Positions 14,567 to 27,400 of a stretch of 64,000 nt of DNA are shown here, piece after piece; position 1 is the stretch's first letter, and each line of letters starts with the position of its first letter. The DNA lies in contig OW203762.1 of NCBI GenBank assembly GCA_934045905.1, forward strand, positions 44,169,411-44,233,410, written 5' to 3'. The notes under the pieces were generated by a model. That model worked only from the letters and a program-made list of their open reading frames with translations, was not told the DNA's origin and did not search any database. This stretch comes from Leuctra nigra. Its lineage: Eukaryota > Arthropoda > Insecta > Plecoptera > Leuctridae. Made by a program: the position numbers and the translations under genes.

Positions 14567-15938
14567 GTGCACCCATCGGAGAGATTGCGATGAATATTCC
14601 ATGACTCCACTGCACCACTCACCTCCATGCCATTGCCGGGGCGTTCAACTAATCCCACAAACAGATGAATTTTTTATATCTCCCCTTCTTTAAGATTGCT
14701 CGAACATACGATCACAGGCAAGTGGGAGGCTGGAAGAGAGGTAACTTGGGGACACTTATGATGACTTTTATAAGTTCATAACGTTTTATACTTATACCTG
14801 CCTTTTAAGAAAGCCCTTGAACTTTAATATGAACATGAATTTGTATGAAAAAACTTGAGATTCTAACTTTTAACGAGAATTTCTCCCTTAACCGAAACTT
14901 TTTGTATGTATTCCCCTCGAACATTTTCCATAAGATACAATAGTTATTCAGAACATTAAAAATATTTACTTTCGCCAGAAAGTAAACTAGATTATGACAA
15001 CTTTTATTCATTTTGAGAAACTGGGTTTTATGTATAGCATCCAGTTGAGTGAACGAGTTGAGGGCGGAGTACTGAAAAGAATAATATAGAGCGTTGTATA
15101 GTCGGTCGCATAGTACTTATAGCATTGAAAACTTACTATTTTATAAGCCGCAAGATTTGAATGAGGATCATGTTTCCTAAAGTGACCAATAGAGGAAACT
15201 TTTAGTAGCTGACCTTTGTCTAGTCTTTAGAACTGTAAATGATGTTTGGGAATTATAGGTTATTTTGCTTTTACCGTGAGGTATAGCATTATCGCACGGA
15301 TAGGCAATCAATGAACGCGAATAGAACGAAAGAAGTTAATAGTCTCAAATATTTTCCGAAAGGACCAGATGGTTTTGTAATCAATCTGTTCATGTGTGTC
15401 TATGAGTCCTAATTTATCGGTAATGGTGTTGAATCCAGGGTATCTGGGGACAGTGGAGTAACCGGGCTTGACAATTTCGACCCGAACACAAACTATTGTT
15501 GTCTGCAACACCACGTCGGCACATAACACCGCCCTACCCGGCCCCCACCCCACCCACTGAACTCTAATCTGCGGTCTTGCCCATCTTTCACATCGACGCA
15601 TTCAATTCCACGTGTGTTGATTTACGCGTAATCCACGTAAATCTCACGTGTTAGCAACGTGCAAGCAATGCAAGAGGGATGAAGTCGCACAAGGGTAGGA
15701 GGCACTTAAATAAACTAGGAGAAACACTCGCCTCACCCGTATAGTACATCACATGACAAAGTGCAGACGTACAAATGGAAATGTCGTGTTCCCTACCCTC
15801 TCTACCGCCCTAGCCTCTCATTGAACCAACGTAGTACCAGGGACATTCATACTAATAAATATCCCTCCCACCTACCACGACGCCCCTCACCTACCCTGCA
15901 TCATCATCAGCCACAGTGCGAGATGTAAATGAATTCGC

Positions 15939-15946
15939 TATATAAG
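15939..15946 (+). promoter_or_regulatory. Candidate TATA box
   Basis: TATATAAG-type motif followed 25-50 bp later by a GAGA-rich stretch, an arrangement seen in arthropod core promoters. No transcript start or first exon could be tied to it, and AT-rich DNA yields such motifs by chance. Confidence 0.15.
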
Positions 15947-17183
15947 TCGGACGAGAGACGGAGAGAGAGAGAAACACTCTCTGTCGAGAGAGAGTGAGTT
16001 ATTGCATAAAGCGAGATTTTATACATTTCAACGCATCGCATTCTGTGAGCTTTGAAATGTATTGGCCCAATTACTTAGAAGACATAAGCTCTAAGGATCG
16101 AGTGTGTCATTGAAAATAATTATCTCACAATTAGGTAATAGATCGTTTTGACACAGTTAGTATAAACTTGCCGTAAAATTAACGAATAGATTCGATTCCA
16201 CGCATATATTACGCGTATTTTCCACGCAAGTATAGATACATTACTTTTTTAATATTCAGTTTTTTGTATTTATGCGTATATTCCAGATAATCCTAATATC
16301 GCTCTTCTAGGCAAAATATAAAAGCATGAATTACCATCGAGGTCGATTTGTTACTGGGTGCCTATTAGATCATTATCACTATACTTAATCTTCAAAGTGG
16401 CCATCATTACAGAATAAATTGGATTTCTGCATGCTAAATTAATTACACTATCAGCGAAAAAAAGATAAATTGTTGCAATTTAATTCTTGGATAAAGGTTT
16501 CTGTGAAGAGAGCCGACATATTATCTTCTCTGGATTGGTTCTGGTATCTGCAATAATGTGTTGAGTCGTATAGTGTGTCCCGACGTGTTCGTGAATGACA
16601 CAACATCAGCATTAGCGCTGTTGACTAATCGGTGTTGTTCTTCTCGCAGCCATCTTGGCGAAGACAATGCCGCTCCAACACACAACCACGACTCTTCAAG
16701 AAGGACAAGAAGAATAAACCGCCATTTTCCCTAGATTTATTAATGGCGATGTTCATTTGTCAGACACAAATTGCAATGCCGAGGTCGCCGAGTTGCGTGA
16801 ATCATTGTCAGAGTTAAGAAACTTTTCAACAATTGTTGAGGAGAGAGAATTAATTGGCGTAGATTGGTGGTTGACACACGAGGGGAGATGGCAATGACAG
16901 CCCAATACATCACTTCAGTGCTAGGAGGGTGCTTTGTCTAGGTCTTCTTCCCTCAGATTAGCGGTGGGTTTGTTTTAAATTATTAATCCCGTTTAACTTC
17001 TTTGAATAAAATATAAGACAACTCCGCGTATTTCTGGAGAAAGCTTTTTAAAAGATTTTTTTGAAGAGTTAATTTAGTGCCAGCGTCAGTTTTCCATGAT
17101 CCCTTTTGAGATTGAAGTTTTGATGGATCTCTGAATGTATTAGCTTTTTATGCTGAGCTGAGACATTAAAAGTGACACGCGCC

Positions 17184-17216
17184 CAAGGAGGTTAAATCTA
17201 TATTTAGAACCTCCTT
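17184..17216. repeat. Short hairpin with 10-bp stem
   Basis: CAAGGAGGTT at 17184-17193 pairs with AACCTCCTTG at 17207-17216 around a 13-nt AT-rich loop, flanked on both sides by CACGCGC-like words. Function unknown. Confidence 0.6.
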
Positions 17217-18233
17217 GCACGCGCCGCGCTGTATGAGCTAAATGTGTCCCCTTAGAGATGAAATCTATGATCACAGCTCGTCGCCCCAACCCACGATTCT
17301 ACCAATTTTCTTCCTTCGCTAAATTCCTATCCCGCTTCCGACACACCAATAATTACATTATAGATTTCCCATTTCGTGACCGGTTTTTTAAAATATAACC
17401 ATTCAGTTTTCTCTTTCAATAATAATATTGTGTCGTGAACCGAATACTGAATATCCGATAATCAGCTCAAGTCGGGCAGTTCGATTAAAATGGCGATCAG
17501 CGATCAGCGAGTGTTGGGGGCTGGGACTGGCGCCTGCCGCAGAATCCAGTGAAGGTAGTAATACGCACTCCGGCGCCAAACCGCAACCAATGGCAACACG
17601 TTTTGCGCGCATATAAACAATTATAGAGCAGATACCAAACCCATTACTGGATTACGAGAGATTCCACGCGTAACACGTAAAATATTTTATTAGAGATGAA
17701 GACCGGAGAATTTCAACCTCATCTCGAAAGTGAATAGGAACGTAAAATCAAAATTGCCCATCCATTATCTTGGAAGGCGTAGATCAAGCTAATACATCGC
17801 AAAACAAACCCTCTTCTTCCAATCACTCCACCGATGGTAACGAATGGAGCCTCAGACCTGCCAAATGGTGTCGCCAGCCAAATAGGTTAAAATTCTAAAA
17901 TATGGTTTATAGCTCTATTTCGTCAAAACGCTCTGTTTAAACGCGTTGAAATCATGTTATGATGAGATGAGCAAGCAAACACTTCAAAATTTGTCGTTAC
18001 TTTTTTACAGCTTTACTAAACTACAATCAATATTCCTCAATATCCCTGAGCAGCACCCATTCTATAATATTCACCGCAGTGCAGCTATAAACCAACTTGT
18101 GCACAAATATGTTAAAAAATAACTGCAGTAATAAAGTATTGCACGCATGAAATATGAAAATAAACATGTTTATTACGTTCCTACTCAATGTGATGTGGTG
18201 TATTGGCATGATAGGAGTTGTGTTTGTGTTTAG

Positions 18234-18445
18234 GCCGCTCACACGACAAGTCGTTCGTGCTGTTCCGCCTGGGCTCTCGCGCCTCCACGGCGATGAAGAG
18301 TTTCGCAGAGACTGGTCGAACCGACGACCTCGAGGACCAGAGTCAGGGCACCGGCGGCGTCTACGACGAGTTCGTCGGGCCGCCCATCAAGACGGGCGCC
18401 GGCAGGACGGAGGCTGAGTTCTTCGTCGACGGCAACCACTCGAGG
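18234..18445 (+). CDS. Mspo: Spondin exon A (Spondin_N, first visible part)
   Basis: Acceptor TGTTTAG precedes 18234 and donor GTGAGT follows 18445. The exon starts with the last two bases of a codon, then reads RSHDKSFVLFRLGSRAS and on to AMKSFAETG, matching the SH..SF...G..AS..VK.FAE.G pattern of Spondin_N. It has much higher GC than its surroundings. Incoming phase shows that at least one coding exon lies upstream. Confidence 0.88.
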
Positions 18446-21400
18446 GTGAGTACAGAGATTCATACTTTACGGAAAGATTGGCTCTCGCTATCTGGATAGA
18501 AAGTTATATGAAATATACATTACTCGGTCCGTGTCTCGGTTGGACTGATATTTTCCACATGGTACTCTCATCTTTCCGTTCTGACTTCAGAGAAAGTTAT
18601 CCAGAGAAAGACAATATTCCAGACGTTTCTCTGCGATGACATGATTTTACGAAGTGCCTTGTTTTTGTCCCAGGTCTCTTTGATGTCGAGGATTACTCCG
18701 TCTCCGGATTGGTTTATCGGCATCGACAGCTTTGACCTCTGTGTAGACGGAAATTGGATCGACAGCATAACGATTGAAGTAAGTGGAACTCAATTATCAC
18801 CTCTGTGACCCGAACAACGCTGGCGCCAACAAAGCTGGCATTCGGCCCGGCGCCTCCACCACTAAAATACCTCACAGAACTGCGTTTAGTTACACTCTCC
18901 GCTATTTCATTAATTCATGTTAACTGATCCAAATGCATCTTCTTGCAACTCAAATGGAGAAAACATATATACATTGAATAATAAGACACTAATTCCTTGT
19001 CTATATATGTATAGAGTCCATTGAGTAATATTACATTTGGTGGCAGATATGGTACCTGAATTTCTCCACGTGATCTGTCGATTTTATGTAGACAGAGATT
19101 TTAAGATTTTTAAAATCTAGAGCTTCGACCAAGATGCATCTTATGATGTATCTCATAATTACAATATGTATTTTGAATCTACCTAGGTAGGTATACCATA
19201 TCTGCCACAAAATGTAATATTACTCAAAATCAACAAATCATTTTTACATCTTAAATAAATGTTTGTTTAAAACAACAAAAATCAAACATATTTTTTATTT
19301 AAAAATTATGTTAGACACATCTAACATATATCTGTTAGACACGTCTCTTCAACCTCAAAGCTTGATTGCAAGGTAATATGAGAGTACGGATTCTGTTTCT
19401 TCCAGGTGGATCCCGTCGACGCCGGTACTGACAACGGATTCACATTCACCGCGCCGAACTGGCCGACGGAACCGCAAGGCATAGTGTACCGGATGACCAG
19501 TCGCTACCCCTCGCACCCTGCGGGCTCCTTCTACTACCCCTACATGAAGCGACTTCCGCCCATCGCTACCTTCCAGTTCATCAAGGTGAGCATTCATCAT
19601 TTACGCGCCGCGAAACATTGCGTGGCGCCTCCACGACACGGCACCTCCACGCGCTCGACTGCTTGAATCTCGTGGGCTCTTAGATCCGCATTGCTCTACG
19701 CAGAACTTACATCAAGCAAAACATTTCAGTTCAAATGGCAATTTCTTACCGGAACAGTATTAGCAAAGAAGGTGCGAATTCATTATTCTAACTTCCGATT
19801 TTTAGCTGTTTTTTGGCATTGTTATCCTGTGTTAGCCACAGGAAGAGATGTTTCCTTTTCATTTTGTAACAATCTAGTCCCGTGGGGTTAGATTGTTACG
19901 AAATGAAAAGGACAGCAGCTCCGCACCGATTTCAGAAAAGAGTGAAAGAGCTTTTTTAGTAGTGAAGCGTCAGCTGACGACCAATCAGATAATCTCCTAT
20001 TAAATTTTTCCATCCTTGCAAATAAAAATTCGTCTGGGGCTTGGTGCTGGCTCTTGCATTAGGAAAATAGCATCTTTGCCAGTCAATACCGAAGTTTGTA
20101 AGTAAAGGAGTCTGCTATCGAGAGAAAGTCCGTCGTCATTAACATTTGAACTTGTTTATAAATACATTTTGTTCAATCCGAGTTATCTGTGAATGTCGAA
20201 AGCTCTTTCGACTTCTCGATAATGTTGTCCTGGTCTGAGTGAGAGTGTGTCAGAAGGGGCGGGGGGGGATAAAGCGACGACGACCGTGACAATGTTTTCA
20301 ATATCGACGCGTCGTTAAGCCAAGAAAACACCAATAAACATCCAGATGTCTTGACGCGGCGACGAGGCTCCAGAGAAACCTAAGCGGATAACACGAAACA
20401 ACCCTTCGCTTGTTCATCCCTTCCTATAGTTACTTGCAGGGGCACGAACTTTTATTCAGAATCACTTTGCATTCGTTTTAACTTTTCAAGAGTTTGCTTT
20501 CCATGACAGCAGTGCAAATCCTTGACGAACAGTTCACATCATTTTGCTGATATTTTACCCTCGTTTTGCTTTCTCTGAACGCGTTTGTATAGACGAACAA
20601 TGAACCTGATATTGCATGCCTGTGCATTGTATTTAATTAATTGTGTATTGCACCGCGTTGTATTCTATGGAACTCTTTGTGTGCCGTTGATCTGATAGGA
20701 GTATTTGACCTGAACTAAATTAAATCTGAAATACAATACATTAAAAGTAATAATATTTGCTGTATACACGATATAATATATAATGCACACAAATATCGTG
20801 CACCAATACCACGTGAATCCAGAAACAATCACAAAGGTATCGTCAGGTTTTATCATCAAATTATAAATAAAGCACAAAAATAAATAATGTCTCAAGTTGC
20901 TCCTGATTTTTCACCCTGTTGGTTGACCTATTTTCAAACATTCGACGTGTAGCGTGTTTTAGATCATTGAACTAAAAGGCAATAATCACTCCGTTTCGTT
21001 CCAATTGTAAGACTTGAAGATCTTATAATATTTTACAAAATAAGCTGGATAGTTTTCTTTTTACTCCCAGCGGAGACAAAGTTTGACTTCCCAGCTTCCA
21101 GGTGAGCTCTCCACTAAACAAGATTGTCTCTGATCAATAATAAATCCTGTTCTAGTGGGACATAATCATGGCTTGTTGTAACCGGAACCGATGTTTTATT
21201 GTGTTGCACTGTTGGATAAAAAGCAGCGAAGAGGTAAATAATACGATGCATTTGAAGCAGATTGAAACAAGAGTCGAGTGCATTGGGCTGTCATGCTTCA
21301 AGTCACGGCTCACCGATTCCAGCTTCATTGCCATGCAACTCGCGATCTGCTCCTCTTAGCTTATGCAATTCGTCCTGTTAGAGGGAAAAGAGTTTGTTTT

Positions 21401-24400
21401 ATTTTGGTTTATGGGATAGTTGGGGTACGAGAACGTAGTTGTTCCGCTGAGTGATTTCCCGTACTAACACGAGACTTCTGGGACAAGATCATGAAATTAC
21501 CATCTTATCGATCCAGCATGTGAACGCAATCACAGGAGATGTGAGTTGATTTGACGTTCAAAGCGAGCTGCAGACTTGGCAACGCGTTCAAGGAGGAAAC
21601 GCTCTCCTTGTGTGAGCGTTGATGAGCGAGCTGTCTCTCAGATGCAGTAGGATCTAAAGATAATCAAATCTGTGGAGGTAACGCTATGCCATCTTCTTTG
21701 ATTAAAATTCATGCCTAGAATTTATTATGAAATCTCGGCCCTTCAGAATGACTTCTGATTAAATATTATCTACCAATGTAGCTATATTTTTCTAGTTTGC
21801 TCTCAATGGGATAAACCCTATAGGGAAGTTTCTTTTATTGGGGTGCATTCTTCAGTTCTACTGATTCTACGCTTCAAGTCCCGTTCCATGAGTTAAGTCT
21901 TTTACTTCCACAAGTTAATACTTCATGTGTCAAACTTGCCGCGAAAGTCAATGCAAAATGTCTGGGGCGTTGTATTGGACTCATGACTCTCGCGGAAAGT
22001 TTCATTCATGTAATATAGTATTTAGTGAAATAGGCGCACTTATCCCAATCGATAATACATCTACTAGTAACTGTCCCTGCCATTATAAATATCACCATTA
22101 TAAAAAAATAAAAAAACAGTGGTCCGTGCCAAAAAGCGAAATGGAGACGCTCTCTTCGCTCGCTCAATGAACTACATAAAATTTAGCTGAGTAGCTATTG
22201 AAAAAATGGTTCTAAGTTGGTAATACCGGCCCTTAGACAGTTGATTTACACACGAGCGCTAAGTGCTTTTTTGTATCAGTTTTAAATTAAAGTTTTGACT
22301 TATCAAGTTTTTGAATCAGGGTGAAATGCGGAAGCACACAACGTTTATCCTCCTTACGAATTACAAGCTAATTTAAAGTTGTACAGTTCATATCATTTTG
22401 TTAAAAAAAACTCAAATCTCAAAAACGTTGGAGCGGTCCGCTCTCTGAATAACACACGAGTTCCAGGTTACTCCAGAGATGAAAGGAAAGGAAGGATGGA
22501 ACGGAAATGTCGTCTGCTTGGAGTGTGGATTTATTGGTCACTATATAGTCGGTATGGCCGTCGTTTCACTGCTGATCTGGCTCGGTCGCTTTTTATACGG
22601 CTCGACCTGACGTCGTGTAATGCGGGTTGCCCAATTACCAGTAGGTTGTTATTGCGGGCTTGGCAGGATCGTATACGACCCTCCCGGGAGTCCGGCATAC
22701 ATGTATGCATGCGTTATCAACCCCTTGCCCGCTACCTGAGCACCACCCAACACCACCCACCCCCTCTTTGTTTACTCTCTCGCTCCGAGATTCTTCATAC
22801 ATACCCTGTAGTGCGTCAATAAATTGTACCTATGTGACATTAACGGAGGCGGAGTGGGGGAGGTGTCTGCTGGACCGAAGTTACGGCTTGCGGCAAAGCC
22901 ATTTCCCTACATACTCTCCAAGTCCAAGTTGACGCCAACTTTGACTTATATTCTTCCTGAGATTTCAATTTTCAGCTTTTTCACTTGATCGAGGTTTATT
23001 TATGCCTCCCGTGACGCCGCACCCAACCAAGTCCGACCGGTTGAAGATCAATTTGAAAGTCTGCACACAAATATAATGTAAAGAATGGCATTCTTCTATT
23101 TTCTTCTTGTAATATTTCCTGTGTAGATGTTACCGTGGATTGACACACCTTGACTGGCGAGTTTCAATTTCACCGGAACTCCGAGCACAATGTTTTATCG
23201 CGTTCATTTTGTCGCTAAAGCAGGGGAGATATAAATCAGATCGAAATATTATCTGGCTAGAGTGAAACGAGAGATTAAAATCCTTTATGCTTGAAGTTAA
23301 AATCCAACCCATGCCTAGCAATAAGCAGCAGTATTTTAAACGTGGTTTTCCGGTTATGAATGCCCTCTGCGAAAATTATCGTGGAATTCGTAATATTATA
23401 ATTCTGTATCAGATATTGTTCGCGGCATTCAGATTCCTCCCAGAACTGAACCTGCTGGCTTAAATATGTAAATTCCATTCACTGTAAGAATGATTTGCCA
23501 TCCAGCAATCTATTGCAAACACTTTATTAACATTACAGATATTAAACATTCATTAAACTCGTATTCAAAATCGAGCTAAATAACTATGGCTGGACAGTAG
23601 ATTTCAAGGTCCTCATTCTTATGGTGAATGGAATTTAAGAAGCAATATTGATAATAGAAATAGTTTGTAAGGAAGGGACGTGCGTTGTGAAAAATATGCG
23701 ACCGAACCGGGGCTCGAACCCGGGACCTCTCACTTGCCGGGCGAGAGCTCTGCAGTTTGTGCATGGTTTCAGGCGAACCCTACTTTGTTGCAAAATCTTT
23801 CATTAGCTATTATTCAAAATATTAAAATCTTTCCGAACTGACAGGTTTTCCAAATACGTAGGTGGATACCTGTGTATAATATTCAGCAAGTCCATTTGCT
23901 ATGGACATTATTAATAATGCCCATAATAATGCGGCATCATTTATTAAAAAATCGCTAAAGAAACGATAAGAAACGTTAAAAAAACAATAAGTATATTCCC
24001 TAAGGCCGGGTAGGACCAAAATTGGATTAAGTTAATTATCGATAGTTCGTGGAAGTTAGTGAATCCCATTGGCTGTGGAATTCGCGCCAACTGGATTCAT
24101 TGGTTAACTGCACACTAAATAGTTATACCCCTTCTACACGCTCACTTTAACATAGGACTTTAGTAGCCTCTCACTTTAAGTACACCGTGTAGATGATCAA
24201 GCTTCCCTTAAATGACACCGCACTTCAAGTTCGCGACGGACCTATGTTTAACCTATGTTTAACGCAAGACGCGAGATCTCGCGAGATTATTTTTAAAAAC
24301 GATTCGCTTTTGTTCTTCTTCAGTTCTAGATTTAATAGTAAAATTGTATACATATTCAAGTTAAAATGTTTCATTGAATTTGTAAGTGTGTTGCGCTTTT

Positions 24401-27400
24401 TAACCTAACACAAAGGCTCAAAACAATTTTAAAATAATAAATAAGTGCTTATGAGTGTTAAAAGTGAGGCTATGTCATCCAAGAGTGATTTTGTTTTCAA
24501 CTTGAACTGACAGCTGGAACATATTTTGGAAATAACTTCACTGGACCATTCATGTGAAATCTCCTCACTGTCATTAGAATAACACTGCACTGAATCGACA
24601 AATTAAGGTAATAATTACAGAATCGTCACCAGATAGTGCGTCAATAGATAAAGTGAGTGTGTAGACGTGCTAAAGTGAGACGTCATTTAAATGTATGTTT
24701 AACATACTATATTGAAGTGAGCGTGTAGAAGGGGGATTAGCTAATCCAAAGTTGGTCCTACCCGGCCTAAAGAGATACTTGTAAATCTCTCGTTTAAAAA
24801 TGAAAAAATGAACTCGTGGAAAAACGGGGATGAACCTCATTACACCATTCGTTATTCTATTCGTTATTGTGCTGAAAATTAGTAAAATAAGAGAAATGGT
24901 AAGTAGAATACCGAATGGTGTAATGAGGTTCATCACTCCTCCCCTCCCACAATATTTGCACGTGTACTTTGCTCCGCAATAAGCTATGTCTGTCTCTTGT
25001 CACCAGCTGAAGGAGTACGAGGTGACCGAAGTGTTCCACCACGCCGAAGACGACCGCCGCTACGACGTGCTGAAGCTGGACCACATCGCCCACAACACGA
25101 TCCAAGTGTTCAACAACAACGACATCGAAGCCGAGATCGAGGAGGAGCGCCAGGAACAAGAACGTCTGCTCACTCAACGTCCCATCACACCTCTGCGCAA
25201 TCTCTTCACCATGTCGTCGACGACGACCGCCGAGCCGACGACGCCGGCCTCGTCGACGCCGGTCACGCAAGAGGGCGTCGTGATACCAAGAGGAGATAAG
25301 GATGCGATTCTTAACAGTATCGTGGAGACATATAGAGGCACTGGCAATGAACATCATCGCAAGAAGTATAGAGGAAAGCCGAGGAAAAACATGAGGAAAA
25401 TACGTAAGTAGTTGCTGCTCCTTGACTCGAACGGTTTTCGGATCCGAACTGTGAAATCCTGCACTGTGTAGTTGACGGCAGGCAAAAACTTTGTGAAAAA
25501 GCTGTGCATTCTTTAATGGTTCGTAGGTTCGACAAAACGAGACCGAAAAACTAGAGTAATGGAGAAGGGATTTGTTCTCAGTTACTTAGATTCAAGAGAA
25601 TATCAGTTTATTTACAAGAAGTATGTTGTCACAATGAAAATTCAATAATCAATAGCAATAGTTTTGCATTCCAGCTGATGATCCATTTAGTTTGATTTCC
25701 GAAAACGATAAGTCAACTTTCATAACTAGTATTCAACCATATAAAATATTTTCCTAGAAGAAAATAGAAAAAAACTTATGTATACCTTACAATATAATGA
25801 ATTCTGGTTTTCAATTGGGAATTTGGGAATGCATAGATCGATCTTTAGTGTATTTTATTAAAATTTGTTGTGACGTCTGAATTGGAAATTCCCTTTGAGA
25901 TATTATTTATGAATAATGCTCATGAATTGAGTATGTTGCTATTTAGTTTCGCGATGTATGAAATTATGAGCTGCCACTCCGAGGTAACAGCGCATAGGAA
26001 GTTAGTTCATCCAGATGATTAAGTACCTATATAAATATTAAATTCATGTATAGATGGTATTTATTTATACTCTAGTTACATGGAATATTTTCGGATCATG
26101 AAAAAGAACTGAAAGGATGTCTTCTTTGACTTGCTCCGAGAGCAAGATTATAAAATATGTATTCGTGAGTTCGGATCCGCGGAGTGGATGGATGCGAAAC
26201 AGCATGGCATTCCATGGCGGGAAACATGACAGAAATTTACAACAGTCCTGTCAACTGCCTCTAGCTTTTCACGATATTGTTCGCCTTTGTTCAACTTTTA
26301 AGCCTTTCAGAAGCGGGAATTTTTTACCTTTGAATCGTATTTGAGTATTTTAATGTCCGAAATCACATACATTCATCTGTTTGATCTATGTCATGGATCA
26401 ACAAAAGAATGCGTGCAAGCAGAATATGTCATCATTTTGATGAACTCGAGATAATTCTAATACACAAAAGTTGTTTGTTAACAATATAAAAAAACATCTT
26501 ATTTTCTGTTGCTGAGTTAAAAGTTTTCATGGCGTAACAGCCTCTACTACCGCCTCAACAAGGCTGAAGGTAGGTACGTCACGAGGTACGTCATGTATCC
26601 GACGACTCTTAGCGCGTATTTCAGGAGAGTGGGTCGTCTGGCCCTGCGCTCTTCTGGCAGTCAGGTCTTCACAAGTACTGACGTGAAGTCAACGATTTTA
26701 TGAAAACTCCCGTGGAAAAAGTCGTCACACTGCCCCAAGTCCACAGTCTCTCTGGCAAATGCAGCCTGACTTGAACCTATCCAAGTAGCGTTATATGAGA
26801 TGAAGGAGGTTTCGAATATTCCAGCCCTTGAGTTGTTGCTCAATAGAAAATTATAAAATATATATTTACCAGAAATTAGTTTGCTTGGGCTTACAACGCC
26901 ATTAAAATTAATGAACGTATACCGCGTATTTTTCCCAAGTCGGGCTAATTCAAAGCATAAGTAGGAGAAACAAATTTAAACTTTTCATTATGCTCACTTT
27001 GCCTTGGTATTCTGTCGTTAGACAGTGCATTGCAAAGTCGTCTTTGACGTTTATAGGACTATGAAATCAATCGACAGTCCAATGTATCGACCTGTTGCCG
27101 GCCCTCTTTTATTTCAAGGCAACTCTTAAGGTCTCTAAAGTTAGGGGAGGGGCGACCTACAAACGTTTTGCAAGTGGATGCATCGAATTCGAAGGATCTT
27201 GAAATGCAGTCGACAGAGACTTCGTATACACAATTGACGAGACCCATCATCTAAAGCGGTTAATCATTATTGTGTATTGTTAAAACTTGAATGTTTCGTG
27301 TTATCGTATCAGCTACGACTTACAGGCAAGAGTTAGTTCAGAGCATGGTTTCGAGTAAATATTACATGGTGTCAGTGGCAAGCACGAGTGATAACTTGAA

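Larger units (their letters stand above)
14567..18233. other. Non-coding region upstream of the first visible spondin exon
   Basis: No supported exon. It contains CACGTG-rich sequence around 15609-15655, a TATA-like motif followed by GA repeats (15939-16000), a CCAAT plus TATAAA-like pair near 17584-17620, and a hairpin at 17184-17216. It is probably intron or 5' flank of the spondin gene, because the exon at 18234 is internal. Confidence 0.4.
19586..25006 (+). other. Spondin 5.4-kb intron with several mobile elements
   Basis: No coding sequence supported. It contains a hairpin at 19854-19911, a Helitron-like copy at 21589-22167, a tRNA-derived SINE fragment around 23666-23760, a Harbinger-type element at 24004-24767 and a foldback at 24829-24934, just before the next acceptor. 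Confidence 0.75.

Noticed and set aside
23700..23760. Functional tRNA gene on the minus strand
   Set aside because: Only box B and part of the anticodon arm are tRNA-like; no acceptor stem or box A, and the tail is shared with 54799, so it is a SINE.
24857..25357. 166-codon minus-strand frame
   Set aside because: Antisense of spondin exon D; the plus strand has conserved junctions and protein sense.
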